DNA of 64,000 bases from Austwickia sp. Its GTDB lineage: Bacteria > Actinomycetota > Actinomycetes > Actinomycetales > Dermatophilaceae. The notes beneath the pieces are model-generated. The model did no database searches. It was not told the DNA's origin and saw nothing but the letters and a program-made list of their open reading frames with translations. The translations under genes were made by a program, and so were the position numbers. Location: the NCBI GenBank assembly GCA_016699675.1, contig CP064985.1:930001-994000 (forward strand). Direction: 5' to 3'. This document shows, in pieces, positions 1 through 8,140 of the stretch (positions are counted from its first letter, which is position 1; the number at the start of each line of letters is the position of its first letter).

Positions 1-695
1 CGGAGAGCGGCGAGAAGGCCGCGCACCCGAACGCCCGGTTCACCACCCCGGCGAAGCAGTGCCCGATGATCGCGCCGGAGTACGACGAGCCCAACGGCGT
101 GCCGATCGACGCGTTCCTGTTCGGCGGCCGCCGCGCCGGCACCGTTCCGCTGGTCTACCAGTCGCGCGACTGGAACCACGGCACCTTCGTCGGGGCGATC
201 CTGTCCTCCGAGACCACGGCCGCTGCGGCGGGCGCGGTGGGTGTCGTACGTCGTGACCCGATGGCCATGCTGCCCTTCATCGGCTACAACGCGGCCGACT
301 ACGTGCAGCACTGGATCAACATCGGCAAGACCCACGGCGAAGAGGGCCTGCCGAAGATCTTCCAGGTCAACTGGTTCCGCAAGGACGAGAACGGCAAGTT
401 CGTGTGGCCGGGCTTCGGCGACAACGTCCGCGTGCTCAAGTGGGTCATCGACCGCCTCGAGGGCAAGGCCGAGGGCGTCGAGACCCCGGTCGGCGTCATG
501 CCCAAGCCCGAGGAGCTGGACGTGACCGGCCTCGACCTGACGCCTGAGCAGGTCGCCACGGCCGTCGCGTACGACGAAGAGGGCTGGAAGAAGGAAATCC
601 CGATGATCGAGGAGTGGCTCGCCAAGTTCGGCGACAAGCTCCCCGAGGAGCTGAAGAAGGAGCTCGAGGGTCTGAAGCAGCGCGTCGGCGCCTGA
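1..695 (+). CDS. pckG: Phosphoenolpyruvate carboxykinase (GTP), C-terminal part
   Basis: The gene enters from the left edge; its reading frame starts at base 3. The product converts oxaloacetate plus GTP to PEP, CO2 and GDP in gluconeogenesis in the cytoplasm. The visible start reads HPNARFTTPAKQCPMIAPEY, the typical N-A-R-F-T-P-x-x-Q-C-P signature of GTP-dependent PEPCK. It is followed by GVPIDAFLFGGRR and the family blocks LVYQSRDWNHGTFVGA, NWFRKDENGKFVWPGFGDN and RVLKWVIDR. About 230 residues are present, so roughly the N-terminal 60 percent lies outside the window. The stop is followed by a hairpin at 719-751. Family assignment is certain; nothing looks damaged. Confidence 0.97.
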   Translation, partial: ESGEKAAHPNARFTTPAKQCPMIAPEYDEPNGVPIDAFLFGGRRAGTVPLVYQSRDWNHGTFVGAILSSETTAAAAGAVGVVRRDPMAMLPFIGYNAADYVQHWINIGKTHGEEGLPKIFQVNWFRKDENGKFVWPGFGDNVRVLKWVIDRLEGKAEGVETPVGVMPKPEELDVTGLDLTPEQVATAVAYDEEGWKKEIPMIEEWLAKFGDKLPEELKKELEGLKQRVGA

Positions 696-718
696 CGATC
701 CAGGAAGCGCCCCGGTCC

Positions 719-751
719 AGGGCCGGTCACCTTTCGTGGGTGGCCGGCCCT
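719..751 (+). terminator. Hairpin terminator of pckG
   Basis: A 13-bp stem with arms AGGGCCGGTCACC and GGTGGCCGGCCCT (one G-T wobble) encloses a 7-nt loop 24 bases after the pckG stop. There is no long T run, as is common in GC-rich actinobacteria. The remaining 170 bases up to the convergent gene at 922 show no further gene. Confidence 0.6.
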
Positions 752-921
752 CGGCGTCTGGGTGCGCGCAAGCCGCTCCGACGGCGACCGCACTTTTCCG
801 ACGACAGCACCCGCTGCAGTGAGCGTTTTCGCGGGAAACCGGCGGTTTCCCGCGGGCGGGACGCGGCATGCCGTACGTCGTTTCCCCGCCGGCGCCCTCC
901 GTCGGCGCCCGAACCTCGGGA

Positions 922-1332
922 TCAGCGGTTCGGGGGCACCTGGCCCTGACCTGGCGCTTGACCCTGGCCCGGCGCTTGGCCCTGCTGGCCGCCGACTTGG
1001 CCCGGCTGCCCCGGGAACTGGCGACTGTGGCCGCCTCGCGTCCCGCCCGGGCCGCCCTCTGCTCCAGCGCCGGCGCCGGCGGGGAGAACCGTCGATGCAG
1101 CCGCCGTACCCGCAGCGGCGAAGCCGATGGCCATCGCGGCCGCCACCGCCGTCTTCCGGCCGGACCAGCGCACCGGTCGAACCGCCGGCGCGGTCGACGA
1201 CTCCGCGATGGCCGCCACGTCGGGCGGCGTTGGCGGAGGGGTTGGCTGAGCCGACGGAGCGGTTGGCTGCGCCGGCGGAGGGGTTGGCTGCGCCGCCGAC
1301 GGGACGTACGGCGGGGGTGTGGGGCGTTCCAT
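922..1332 (-). CDS. Pro-rich single-pass membrane protein with Gln/Gly tail, unknown function
   Basis: I do not recognise a domain. The 136-residue product starts MERPTPPPYVPS and has about 45 residues of Pro/Ala/Gln repeats (AQPTPPPAQPTAPSAQPTP). One hydrophobic segment follows (AVAAAMAIGFAAAGTAAAST), then an outside tail rich in Gly and Gln with APGQGQ repeats. The ATG at 1332 is chosen because GAGGAG lies 8 bases upstream; the longer frame starting at 1380 lacks a site. It is divergent from the PhoP-like regulator, with the PhoP-type box between them, so it may belong to the same regulon. Its Gly/Gln tail resembles in composition the Gly-rich stretch in the glycosyltransferase at 3945. Cell-envelope location is inferred from the topology only. 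Confidence 0.6.
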   Translation of the reverse strand: MERPTPPPYVPSAAQPTPPPAQPTAPSAQPTPPPTPPDVAAIAESSTAPAVRPVRWSGRKTAVAAAMAIGFAAAGTAAASTVLPAGAGAGAEGGPGGTRGGHSRQFPGQPGQVGGQQGQAPGQGQAPGQGQVPPNR

Positions 1333-1479
1333 GGCAGGGCTCCTCGCTACTCTGGCGTCCCGCGTCGGGCGTGCATCCACGGGCGAGACGTTGTCCTTAC
1401 GGTCGGCTCGAATGCTGTCCGGAGGCTGTGGTCGACGCAGGAGACGACTGGGAACACCGTCGTCCGGAACCCGAAGCGC

Positions 1480-1497
1480 TCACAGGGAAGCCACAGG
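1480..1497. promoter_or_regulatory. PhoP-type direct-repeat box upstream of the response regulator
   Basis: TCACAGG-GAAG-CCACAGG: two 7-base direct repeats 11 bp apart, 45 bp before the regulator start. It matches the mycobacterial PhoP site design TCACAGC-N4-TCACAGC (established for M. tuberculosis PhoP). The same layout recurs at 2273 and 3906. The position suggests autoregulation and possible control of the divergent gene at 1332. Confidence 0.7.
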
Positions 1498-1541
1498 AGC
1501 GCCCTAGGGAACGCGAGGGGTCCTGTTCTCTAATGGGATCC

Positions 1542-2267
1542 ATGAGCACTCCCGCACCCACGCTGAGCCGCGCCGACGGTTCCCCGGTCCGCGTCCTGGT
1601 CGTCGACGACGAGGCCAACATCACCGAGCTGTTGCGGATGGCGCTGCGCTACGAGGGCTGGCAGGTCGAGACCGCCGGCACGGGCCTGAGCGCGGTGCGG
1701 ACCGCCAAGGAGTTCGCACCCGACGCCGTCGTCCTCGACATGATGCTGCCCGACTTCGACGGCATGGAGGTGCTGCGGCGGATGCGCGCCGAGGATCCTG
1801 GCGTACCGGTCCTCTTTCTCACCGCCCGCGACGCCGTCGAGGACCGCGTCGCCGGGCTGACGGCGGGCGGCGACGACTACGTGACCAAGCCGTTCAGCCT
1901 CGAGGAGGTCGTGGCGCGGCTGCGCGCGCTCATGCGACGTACCGCCGTCGCCACCAACGAATCGAGCTCCCTGCTCGTCGTCGGCGACCTCACTTTGGAC
2001 GAGGACAGCCACGAGGTGACCCGCGCCGGTGCCGAAATCAACCTGACCGCCACGGAATTCGAGCTGCTGCGCTACCTGATGCGCAACCCGAAGCGGGTGC
2101 TGTCCAAGGCGCAGATCCTCGACCGGGTGTGGAACTACGACTTCGGCGGGCAGGCGAACGTCGTCGAGCTCTACATCTCCTACCTGCGCAAGAAGATCGA
2201 CGCGGGCCGGGAGCCGATGATCCACACGATGCGCGGCGTCGGGTACGTCCTCAAACCCGCCGCCTGA
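1542..2267 (+). CDS. phoP: OmpR/PhoB-family response regulator, PhoP-like
   Basis: A 241-residue DNA-binding response regulator. The receiver domain (about 16-130) shows acidic pair D22-D23, phospho-acceptor D66 in VVLDMMLP, and K116 in YVTKPFSLEEVVARLR. The winged-helix output domain follows (about 140-240) with LSKAQILDRVWNYDFGG and the end HTMRGVGYVL. LVVDDEANI, FLTARD, AGLTxGGDDYVTKPFSLEEVVARLR and WxYDFGGxxNVVExYxSYLRxKID closely match mycobacterial PhoP. The partner kinase is 66 bp downstream. ATG 1542 is used; ATG 1533 in the same frame is possible, and neither has a good ribosome site. TAATGG just upstream may be a -10 of a short-leader transcript. It is probably autoregulated through the box at 1480. 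Confidence 0.9.
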   Translation: MSTPAPTLSRADGSPVRVLVVDDEANITELLRMALRYEGWQVETAGTGLSAVRTAKEFAPDAVVLDMMLPDFDGMEVLRRMRAEDPGVPVLFLTARDAVEDRVAGLTAGGDDYVTKPFSLEEVVARLRALMRRTAVATNESSSLLVVGDLTLDEDSHEVTRAGAEINLTATEFELLRYLMRNPKRVLSKAQILDRVWNYDFGGQANVVELYISYLRKKIDAGREPMIHTMRGVGYVLKPAA

Positions 2268-2272
2268 GTCAT

Positions 2273-2290
2273 CCACAGGAAGGCCACAGC
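2273..2290. promoter_or_regulatory. PhoP-type direct-repeat box upstream of the sensor kinase
   Basis: CCACAGG-AAGG-CCACAGC, again two 7-mers 11 bp apart, immediately after the regulator stop codon and 44 bp before the kinase start. A weaker third half-site, GACAGT, follows in phase at 2296. This suggests the kinase has its own regulated promoter besides read-through. Confidence 0.65.
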
Positions 2291-2333
2291 GGTCCGACAG
2301 TGGCTGCAGGGCCGCCGGGCGTGTGCTGGTCTC

Positions 2334-3854
2334 ATGACGAAGCGGAGCCGCGAGATGCTGGGTGCCATGTCGTTGCGCCGCAAGCTCGTCCTGTCGATCC
2401 TGTTGCTCTTCGCGATCGTGACCGTCGCGACCAGCGCGGCGACCGTCGCGGCTCTGCAGCACTCGGTGATCGGCCAGCTCGACGAACAGCTCCAGGCGGG
2501 CTCCCGGCTGCGGCGCGACGACGACGGCCCGGGCCAGGGACAGGGCCAGGGGAGAGGCGGGTGGGGCGCGGCCCAGGCGGCGTGTGAGGGGGTCGGCGGC
2601 GGCCGCGCGGCCGGCGGGGCGTTCGGGCGGCAGGCCCTCACGGTCGCCACCACGCGATCGGGGAACACCGTCGCCTGCGTCACGCGACCGGGTTCGGTCA
2701 CCGCGCTCTCGGCGGACCAGATCGCCCTGGTCGCCTCCGCGGACTTGGACGGCACCCCCAAGACGGTGGATCTGGGCGGATCGCTCGGCAGCTACCGGGC
2801 GGTGGCTGGCACGGATCCCGCGGGGAACACTGTGGTCAGCGGCCTGTCCTCGACCGAGGCGCAGAACACCGTCACGCGCCTGGTGACCATCATGGGTCTG
2901 GTCGGGCTGTCGGGGATCGTGCTGGTGGTGCTCGGCGGCTCCTGGTTGGTACGCCGCAACCTCGCCCCACTGGAGCGGGTCGCCACCATCGCCGGGAAGG
3001 TGTCCCGGACGCCTCTGTCGACCGGCGAGGTCGAGATCGCGGAGCGGGTCCCCGCCGCCGACACCGACACGCGCACCGAGGTCGGCCAGGTCGGTGCCGC
3101 CCTCAACGAGCTCCTCGACCACGTCGACACCTCGCTGCGGGCGCGGCACGAGTCGGAGACGCAGCTGCGCCGGTTCGTCGCTGACGCCAGCCACGAGCTG
3201 CGGACGCCGTTGGCGTCGATCCGCGGGTACGCCGAGCTGTCCCGCCGGGAGACCGAGCCGGTGCCCGAGGGCGTCCGCCACGCGCTGACCCGCATCGACT
3301 CCGAATCCGCGCGCATGGCCAGTCTCGTCGAGGACCTCCTGCTGCTGGCGCGACTCGACGCGGGCCGCGAACTCGCCCGGGAGCCAGTCGATCTGACGCA
3401 TCTCGTCATCGACGCGGTCAGCGATGCGCGCGCCGCCGGACCGGACCACAAGTGGCAACTCGACCTGCCCGAGGAGTCCGTGGAGACCGTCGGGGACCAG
3501 GCCCGCCTCACCCAGGTGATCGTCAACCTGTTGGGGAACGCCCGGACCCACACGCCGGCGGGAACGACGGTCGTGGCGAGCGTCCGTCGGGACGCGAACA
3601 CGGCCGTCCTGGTCGTCGCCGACGACGGTCCCGGGATCCCGCCCGAACTCCTCCCTCGCATCTTCAAGCGGTTCACCCGCGGCGACGAGGCGCGCACGCG
3701 GCCGACGGGCGTGAACGGTACGCCGACGGCCTCGACGGGACTCGGGCTCTCGATCGTTGACGCCGTCGTGGCGGCCCACCACGGCGCCGTCGGGGTGCAG
3801 AGCGTCCCTGGTCGCACGGTGTTCACGGTGCGCCTCCCCCTGGCCACGACCTGA
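2334..3854 (+). CDS. Membrane sensor histidine kinase partnering the PhoP-like regulator
   Basis: A 506-residue two-component sensor. A first membrane segment (about 18-42) precedes an outside domain of about 140 residues that contains a low-complexity Gly/Gln stretch (GPGQGQGQGRGGWG). A second membrane segment follows (LVTIMGLVGLSGIVLVVLGG), then HAMP. The HisKA box is FVADASHELRTPLASIRGYAE with H287 as phospho-acceptor. The ATPase part has N-box VNLLGNARTHTP, G1 VADDGPGIP, F-box and G2 STGLGLSIVDAVV, all intact. The layout matches the actinobacterial MprB/TrcS/PhoR type. The start at 2334 has no strong ribosome site; ATG 2358 and 2367 are alternatives. It should phosphorylate D66 of the regulator encoded upstream. 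Confidence 0.88.
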   Translation: MTKRSREMLGAMSLRRKLVLSILLLFAIVTVATSAATVAALQHSVIGQLDEQLQAGSRLRRDDDGPGQGQGQGRGGWGAAQAACEGVGGGRAAGGAFGRQALTVATTRSGNTVACVTRPGSVTALSADQIALVASADLDGTPKTVDLGGSLGSYRAVAGTDPAGNTVVSGLSSTEAQNTVTRLVTIMGLVGLSGIVLVVLGGSWLVRRNLAPLERVATIAGKVSRTPLSTGEVEIAERVPAADTDTRTEVGQVGAALNELLDHVDTSLRARHESETQLRRFVADASHELRTPLASIRGYAELSRRETEPVPEGVRHALTRIDSESARMASLVEDLLLLARLDAGRELAREPVDLTHLVIDAVSDARAAGPDHKWQLDLPEESVETVGDQARLTQVIVNLLGNARTHTPAGTTVVASVRRDANTAVLVVADDGPGIPPELLPRIFKRFTRGDEARTRPTGVNGTPTASTGLGLSIVDAVVAAHHGAVGVQSVPGRTVFTVRLPLATT

Positions 3855-3905
3855 CCATTCGTCATCACGGCAGTTCACCGCAGTCATCAGGGCGCGACAG
3901 AGGCC

Positions 3906-3923
3906 GCACAGGGTCGCCACAGG
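3906..3923. promoter_or_regulatory. PhoP-type direct-repeat box upstream of the ArnT-like glycosyltransferase
   Basis: GCACAGG-GTCG-CCACAGG, third copy of the 11-bp-spaced pair, 21 bp before the glycosyltransferase start. Partial half-sites continue upstream in phase (GACAGA at 3896) and with roughly 10-bp spacing (TCACGGC 3865, TCACCGC 3875), so this may be an extended cluster. Confidence 0.65.
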
Positions 3924-3944
3924 TAGCGAGCCGATCGTCGAGTT

Positions 3945-6149
3945 ATGAACGTCACCGCCACCGAGGCCTCGCGCGGCCCAGCCACATCCGACGTACCACC
4001 CCCCAGCCCCACCCTCCCTGCCTACGACACCCCAAGCGCCCTTGGCGCCCCGCGGGATTCGTGGATCGACCGGCGCAGCCTGCGGCACTGGCCGCGCGCG
4101 GAGCGGCTCGGGTTCGGCGCGCTCCTGCTGGCCACGCTGGGGTTCTACCTCTACGGGCTGTCCGCGAACGGCTACGCCAACTCGTTCTATTCCGCGGCGG
4201 CCCAGGCGGGTTCGGTGGACTGGACGGCGTTCTTCTTCGGCTCCTCCGACGCGGGCAACTCGATCACGGTCGACAAGCCGCCGGCCGCCCTGTGGGTGAT
4301 GGCCCTGTCCCTGCGGCTCTTCGGGCTCAACTCCTGGGCCATCCTCGTCCCCGAGGTCCTCATGGGCGTCGCGACGGTGGGGCTGCTGTATCGCAGCGTG
4401 CGCCGCTACGTCGGGCACGGCGGCGCCATGCTCGCCGGGGCCGCCTTGGCGCTGACGCCCGTCGCGGTGCTCATGTTCCGGTTCAACAACCCGGACGCGC
4501 TCCTCACCCTGCTGCTAGTGGCGGCCGCGTGGGCGACGCTGCGGGCGATTGAACCGGAGGAGCAGACGCCGTACGGCGGGGCGCGGCGCCGGTTCGCCAT
4601 GACCAGCGTGCGCTGGTTCGCGGTCGTCGGGCTGTTCGTCGGCCTGGCCTTCCTCACCAAGACGTTGCAGGCGTTCCTGCTGGTGCCGGTCCTGGGGCTG
4701 GTCTACCTGATCGCCGCCCCCGGGTCGATCGGCCGGCGGGCCCTTGGCGCGCTTGCTGGAGTAAGCACCATGGTGCTGGCCGGTGGATGGTGGGTGGCGA
4801 TCGTCGAGTTGCTGCCGGCGAACATGCGCCCGTACGTCGGGGGCAGCCAGACGAACTCGTTCCTGGAGCTGACCTTCGGCTACAACGGACTCGGGCGCAT
4901 CGACGGCAACGAGACCGGCTCCGTCGGCGGCGGCCCGGTCGGAGCGGCCGGCGGGGCAGGCGGCGGCGGGAGCATGTGGGGCCAGACCGGACTGTTCCGC
5001 ATGTTCCTGGGGATCTCCGGCGGCCACGTGAGCTGGCTGCTGCCGACCGCCCTGATCTTCCTCGTGGCGGGGCTGTGGGCCACCGCCCGCACTCGACGTA
5101 CGGATCCGCTGCGCGCCGCGTTCCTCGTCTGGGGCGGCTGGACGATCGTGACCACGCTGGTGTTCTCGTTCATGGCGGGGATCTACCACGACTACTACAC
5201 CGTGGCGCTGGCCCCCGGCATTGCGGGCCTCGTCGGACTGGGCGCCGGCCTCGGCTGGCGGCGCCGCGACGTCCGGTTGTGGACCGCGGTCCTGGCGCTC
5301 GGCACGGCAGCCGCCGCGATCTGGGCCTTCGTGCTGCTCACCCGGGTGGCGACGGTCGCGTACGGTCCGCTGCGGTACGTCGTGCTGATCGCCGGCCTCG
5401 CCGCCGCGCTGCTCCTCCTCGTCCACCACCGGATTCACCGGCGGGTGGTGCCGATCGTCGCCGCCACCGCGATCGCGGCCTCCCTCGCCGGTCCCGCGGC
5501 CTATTCCGCCTCCACGGTGACGAGCGCGCATCAGGGGTCGATCGTGACGGCTGGCCCAGCCGGCGTGGGGCAGGGCGGTCCCGGCGGTTTCGGTGGCCGT
5601 GGCCAGTTCGGCGGCGGCTTCCCGCCCGGCGCACCGGGCGCGCAACCCGGCGCGGGCATGCAACCCGGCGCAGGCACCCAGTCGGGCGGGGGCACTCAGC
5701 CCCAGTTCCCCGGCGGCATGCCCGGCGGCATGGGCGGGACAGGCGTGACGGGCAGGACCGGAGGGGCGAGCGGCCTGCTCAACGCCGCGACCCCCAGCAC
5801 CGCGGTGGTGCAGGCCCTGCAGGCCAACGCCGGCAGCTACCGCTGGGTGGCCGCCACGATCGGGTCGCAGAACGCGGCCGGGCTCCAGCTCGGCACCGGC
5901 GAACCCGTGATGCCGATCGGCGGCTTCAACGGCTCGGACCCGAGCCCGACGCTGGCGCAGTTCCAGTCGTACGTGACGAGCGGCCAGATCCACTACTTCC
6001 TCGCCGGCGGCGGCATGGGCGGGCGGCAGAACGGCGGAAGCAACGCCGCCGCGCAGATCAGCGCCTGGGTGCAGGCCAACTACACCTCGGTGAACATCGG
6101 CGGCCAGACGTTCTACGACCTGACCCAGCCACTCGCCGACGCCTCGTGA
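3945..6149 (+). CDS. ArnT/PMT-family (GT39-like) membrane glycosyltransferase
   Basis: A 734-residue integral membrane protein, predicted to move a sugar from a polyprenyl-phosphate carrier onto a cell-envelope acceptor. The first outside loop has SVDWTAFFFGSSDAGNSITV followed by DKPPAALWVMALSLRLFG, the typical D...DKPP signature. FRFNNPDALLTLLLVAAAWA is typical of actinobacterial 4-amino-4-deoxy-arabinose-transferase homologues. About a dozen membrane segments run to residue 520. After them comes a Gly/Gln/Pro-rich stretch (about 535-610, QPGAGMQPGAG, PGGMPGGMGG) and a C-terminal outside domain ending FYDLTQPLADAS. It is the first gene after the PhoP-like system and is coupled to the polyprenyl-sugar synthase-type GT2 downstream. 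The sugar and acceptor are unknown. Confidence 0.85.
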   Translation: MNVTATEASRGPATSDVPPPSPTLPAYDTPSALGAPRDSWIDRRSLRHWPRAERLGFGALLLATLGFYLYGLSANGYANSFYSAAAQAGSVDWTAFFFGSSDAGNSITVDKPPAALWVMALSLRLFGLNSWAILVPEVLMGVATVGLLYRSVRRYVGHGGAMLAGAALALTPVAVLMFRFNNPDALLTLLLVAAAWATLRAIEPEEQTPYGGARRRFAMTSVRWFAVVGLFVGLAFLTKTLQAFLLVPVLGLVYLIAAPGSIGRRALGALAGVSTMVLAGGWWVAIVELLPANMRPYVGGSQTNSFLELTFGYNGLGRIDGNETGSVGGGPVGAAGGAGGGGSMWGQTGLFRMFLGISGGHVSWLLPTALIFLVAGLWATARTRRTDPLRAAFLVWGGWTIVTTLVFSFMAGIYHDYYTVALAPGIAGLVGLGAGLGWRRRDVRLWTAVLALGTAAAAIWAFVLLTRVATVAYGPLRYVVLIAGLAAALLLLVHHRIHRRVVPIVAATAIAASLAGPAAYSASTVTSAHQGSIVTAGPAGVGQGGPGGFGGRGQFGGGFPPGAPGAQPGAGMQPGAGTQSGGGTQPQFPGGMPGGMGGTGVTGRTGGASGLLNAATPSTAVVQALQANAGSYRWVAATIGSQNAAGLQLGTGEPVMPIGGFNGSDPSPTLAQFQSYVTSGQIHYFLAGGGMGGRQNGGSNAAAQISAWVQANYTSVNIGGQTFYDLTQPLADAS

Positions 6150-6165
6150 CGTGGAGGAACACCTG

Positions 6166-7452
6166 ATGACCAACCCCGTTCTCGACGTCGTGGTCCCGGT
6201 CTACAACGAGGAGGCCACGCTCGCGGCCTGCGTCGACCGCCTCGACACCCACCTGCGCGCCACGTTCCCCTACCCGTACCGCATCACCATCGCCGACAAT
6301 GCCTCCACCGATCGAACCTGGCAGGTGGCGAAGACCCTGGCCGCGCGGTACCCGACCGTCCTGCCCTACCACCTCGACCGCAAGGGTCGCGGGCGCGCAC
6401 TCAAGGAGGTGTGGGGCCGCAGCGACGCGACGGTGCTGGCGTATCTGGACGTCGACCTGTCCACCGACCTCGACGCGCTGTGGCCATTGGTCGCGCCCCT
6501 GATGAGCGGGCATTCCGACCTGGCCATCGGCTCCCGGCTAAGCCACGGGTCGCGGGTGGTGCGTCAGCCGTTCCGCGAGTTCACTTCGCGCAGTTACAAC
6601 CTCATCCTCCGCGGCGCACTGGGGGCCCGATTCAGCGACGCCCAGTGCGGGTTCAAGGCGATCCGCGCCGACGTCGCCCGCGAGCTGCTGCCGTGGGTGC
6701 AGGATCCGACGTGGTTCTTCGACACCGAACTGCTCGTGCTCGCCGAACGCTGTCGGCTGCGGATCCATGAGGTGCCGGTGGACTGGTACGACGACCCGGA
6801 CAGCCGCGTCGACGTCGCCGGCACCGCCCGCGATGACCTGGCCGGCGTCCTGCGGATGCGGCGGACGTTCGCGCGGGGGCTGATCCCCGTCGATGACCTC
6901 GCGATCCGCATCGGGCGCGGGCGGCTCGGCAACTCGATCCTGGGGCAGGCGGGCCGATTCGCCGGCGTCGGCGCGGCGAGCACGGTCCTCAATCTCGCGG
7001 CGTTCGCGGCGATGCACGCCGCGGGGGTGGCCGCGCAGGTCGCCAACGCGCTGGCCCTCATCGTCGCCACGCTCTGGAACACCTCGGCGAACCGGCGCTT
7101 CACGTTCGGCGTGCGGAGCCGGCACGGCTGGTGGCGCCATCAGCTGGTGGGCCTGGCGATCTTCGCGCTGACCTGGGCGAGTTCGGCGTTCGCCCTCTGG
7201 GTGCTCGGTTGGGTCGCGCCGGGTGCGCCGACCGCGGTGGTCACCGCGGTGGTCGGTACGGCGAACGTAGTGGCCACCGTGGTGAAGTTCGTGGTGTTCC
7301 GGTCGTGGATGAGCGAGCCCCACCCGGCCGACGCCCGGTTCGTGGCCGAGGCCGAGCCGCCGCTGGCGGCTGACGCCGAAAGCGCCACCGGGGCCCGGCG
7401 CGAGGAGTCGCGCCGAGCCCCGGTGACCACTGGCGGAGGCGGAGGGATTTGA
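6166..7452 (+). CDS. GT2 polyprenyl-phosphate sugar transferase fused to GtrA-type membrane domain
   Basis: A 428-residue protein. The N-terminal GT-A domain (about 1-235) has VVPVYNEEATLAACVDRL, DLDVDLSTDLDAL with the DXD metal site, and QCGFKAIRADVAREL, as in dolichol/undecaprenyl-phosphate mannosyltransferases. The C-terminal four-helix GtrA domain (about 265-395; FAGVGAASTVLNL, NALALIVATLWNTSANRRFTF) is the flippase-like module. ATG 6166 is chosen because GGAGGAA ends 7 bases before it. It lies 16 bp after the ArnT-like gene and probably supplies its lipid-linked donor. The last 22 bases overlap the 3' end of the opposite-strand tRNA-Ser, so the tail GGGGGI is written by tRNA sequence. 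Confidence 0.87.
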   Translation: MTNPVLDVVVPVYNEEATLAACVDRLDTHLRATFPYPYRITIADNASTDRTWQVAKTLAARYPTVLPYHLDRKGRGRALKEVWGRSDATVLAYLDVDLSTDLDALWPLVAPLMSGHSDLAIGSRLSHGSRVVRQPFREFTSRSYNLILRGALGARFSDAQCGFKAIRADVARELLPWVQDPTWFFDTELLVLAERCRLRIHEVPVDWYDDPDSRVDVAGTARDDLAGVLRMRRTFARGLIPVDDLAIRIGRGRLGNSILGQAGRFAGVGAASTVLNLAAFAAMHAAGVAAQVANALALIVATLWNTSANRRFTFGVRSRHGWWRHQLVGLAIFALTWASSAFALWVLGWVAPGAPTAVVTAVVGTANVVATVVKFVVFRSWMSEPHPADARFVAEAEPPLAADAESATGARREESRRAPVTTGGGGGI

Positions 7453-7524
7453 ACCCTCGATGGGGTATAACCCCCAAACCCGCTTAGCAGGCGGGCGCCA
7501 TAGACCGGACTAGGCGACGCCTCC
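7431..7524 (-). tRNA. tRNA-Ser (GCT anticodon)
   Basis: Read on the minus strand, the acceptor stem GGAGGCG pairs with CGCCTCC, the discriminator is G and CCA is encoded. The anticodon stem CCCGC/GCGGG holds loop CTGCTAA, giving anticodon GCT (AGC/AGT codons). A long variable arm and TTCAAAT in the T-loop fit the serine class. It overlaps the end of the GT2-GtrA gene on the other strand. Confidence 0.95.
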
Positions 7525-7750
7525 ACCGCTGGAGCGGCCTGGAGAGGCCGCCGCAGGACGTGGCAAGGTTACCCGGTCCCGGCGGCGCAAGACAAAAGCG
7601 TCCCAGGCGGACTCGAGGTCGCCCGTGGCCCCGGCGTGCGGACCGAGCCAGCCGAGGCCCCGGGCGTGCGTCGGCACGAGGCTTGGGACCCGGCACGAGG
7701 CTGGGCGACGGCACGAGGTCTGAGCACGGCGCCACCCGACTCCGCGCACG

Positions 7751-7788
7751 ACGAAGGGCTCCCGGGTCGAAACCCGGGAGCCCTTCGT
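7751..7788 (-). terminator. Strong hairpin terminator of the cold-shock gene
   Basis: Perfect 17-bp inverted repeat (arms ACGAAGGGCTCCCGGGT and ACCCGGGAGCCCTTCGT) with a CGAA loop, 23 bases past the cspA stop on the minus strand. The 225 bases between it and tRNA-Ser hold no gene that I can support. Confidence 0.8.
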
Positions 7789-7811
7789 CGAAGTCTGAGG
7801 AGTGGCGACGC

Positions 7812-8015
7812 TCAGAGCGGGCGAACGTTGTCCGCCTGCGGGCCCTTGGGACCCTGCGTCACCTCGAACTCGACCCGCTGCGCCTCATCGAGGGAGCGGT
7901 AGCCACTCGTCTGAATGGCGGTGTAGTGAACGAAGACGTCGGGGCCGCCGCCGTCCTGAGCAATGAAACCGAAGCCCTTTTCGGCGTTGAACCACTTCAC
8001 GGTGCCCTGAGCCAT
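7812..8015 (-). CDS. cspA: Cold-shock protein, CspA family
   Basis: A 67-residue OB-fold RNA chaperone that binds single-stranded RNA and DNA in the cytoplasm. RNP1 is KGFGFIA (residues 13-19) and RNP2 is DVFVHYTAI (26-34); GTVKWFNAEKGFGFI is the standard family start. Length and spacing are normal. The ATG at 8015 follows AGAGAG. A good promoter at 8141-8168 leaves an untranslated leader of about 115 bases, typical of cold-shock genes, and a strong terminator follows the stop. It is a monocistronic unit. Confidence 0.96.
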   Translation of the reverse strand: MAQGTVKWFNAEKGFGFIAQDGGGPDVFVHYTAIQTSGYRSLDEAQRVEFEVTQGPKGPQADNVRPL

Positions 8016-8140
8016 GCGAAATACAACTCTCTATCTGTGAGGCCGTCGGCGCGAACCCATCGTGCGCGCCGCCTGGCTGCGGCGTACCCCGTCACCGCGG
8101 GACAGGCCCACTTCCCGGCCCTTGCTGATGCTTGGACCGG

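Noticed and set aside
762..1541. Open frame continuing upstream of the PhoP-like regulator
   Set aside because: The 260 extra codons are Arg/Pro-rich antisense to the small membrane protein gene and show no family similarity; the receiver domain starts normally after 1542.
1530..4418. 962-codon open frame on the minus strand
   Set aside because: It is antisense to the regulator, kinase and glycosyltransferase genes; its product is Arg/Asp/Gly-biased shadow sequence typical of GC-rich DNA.
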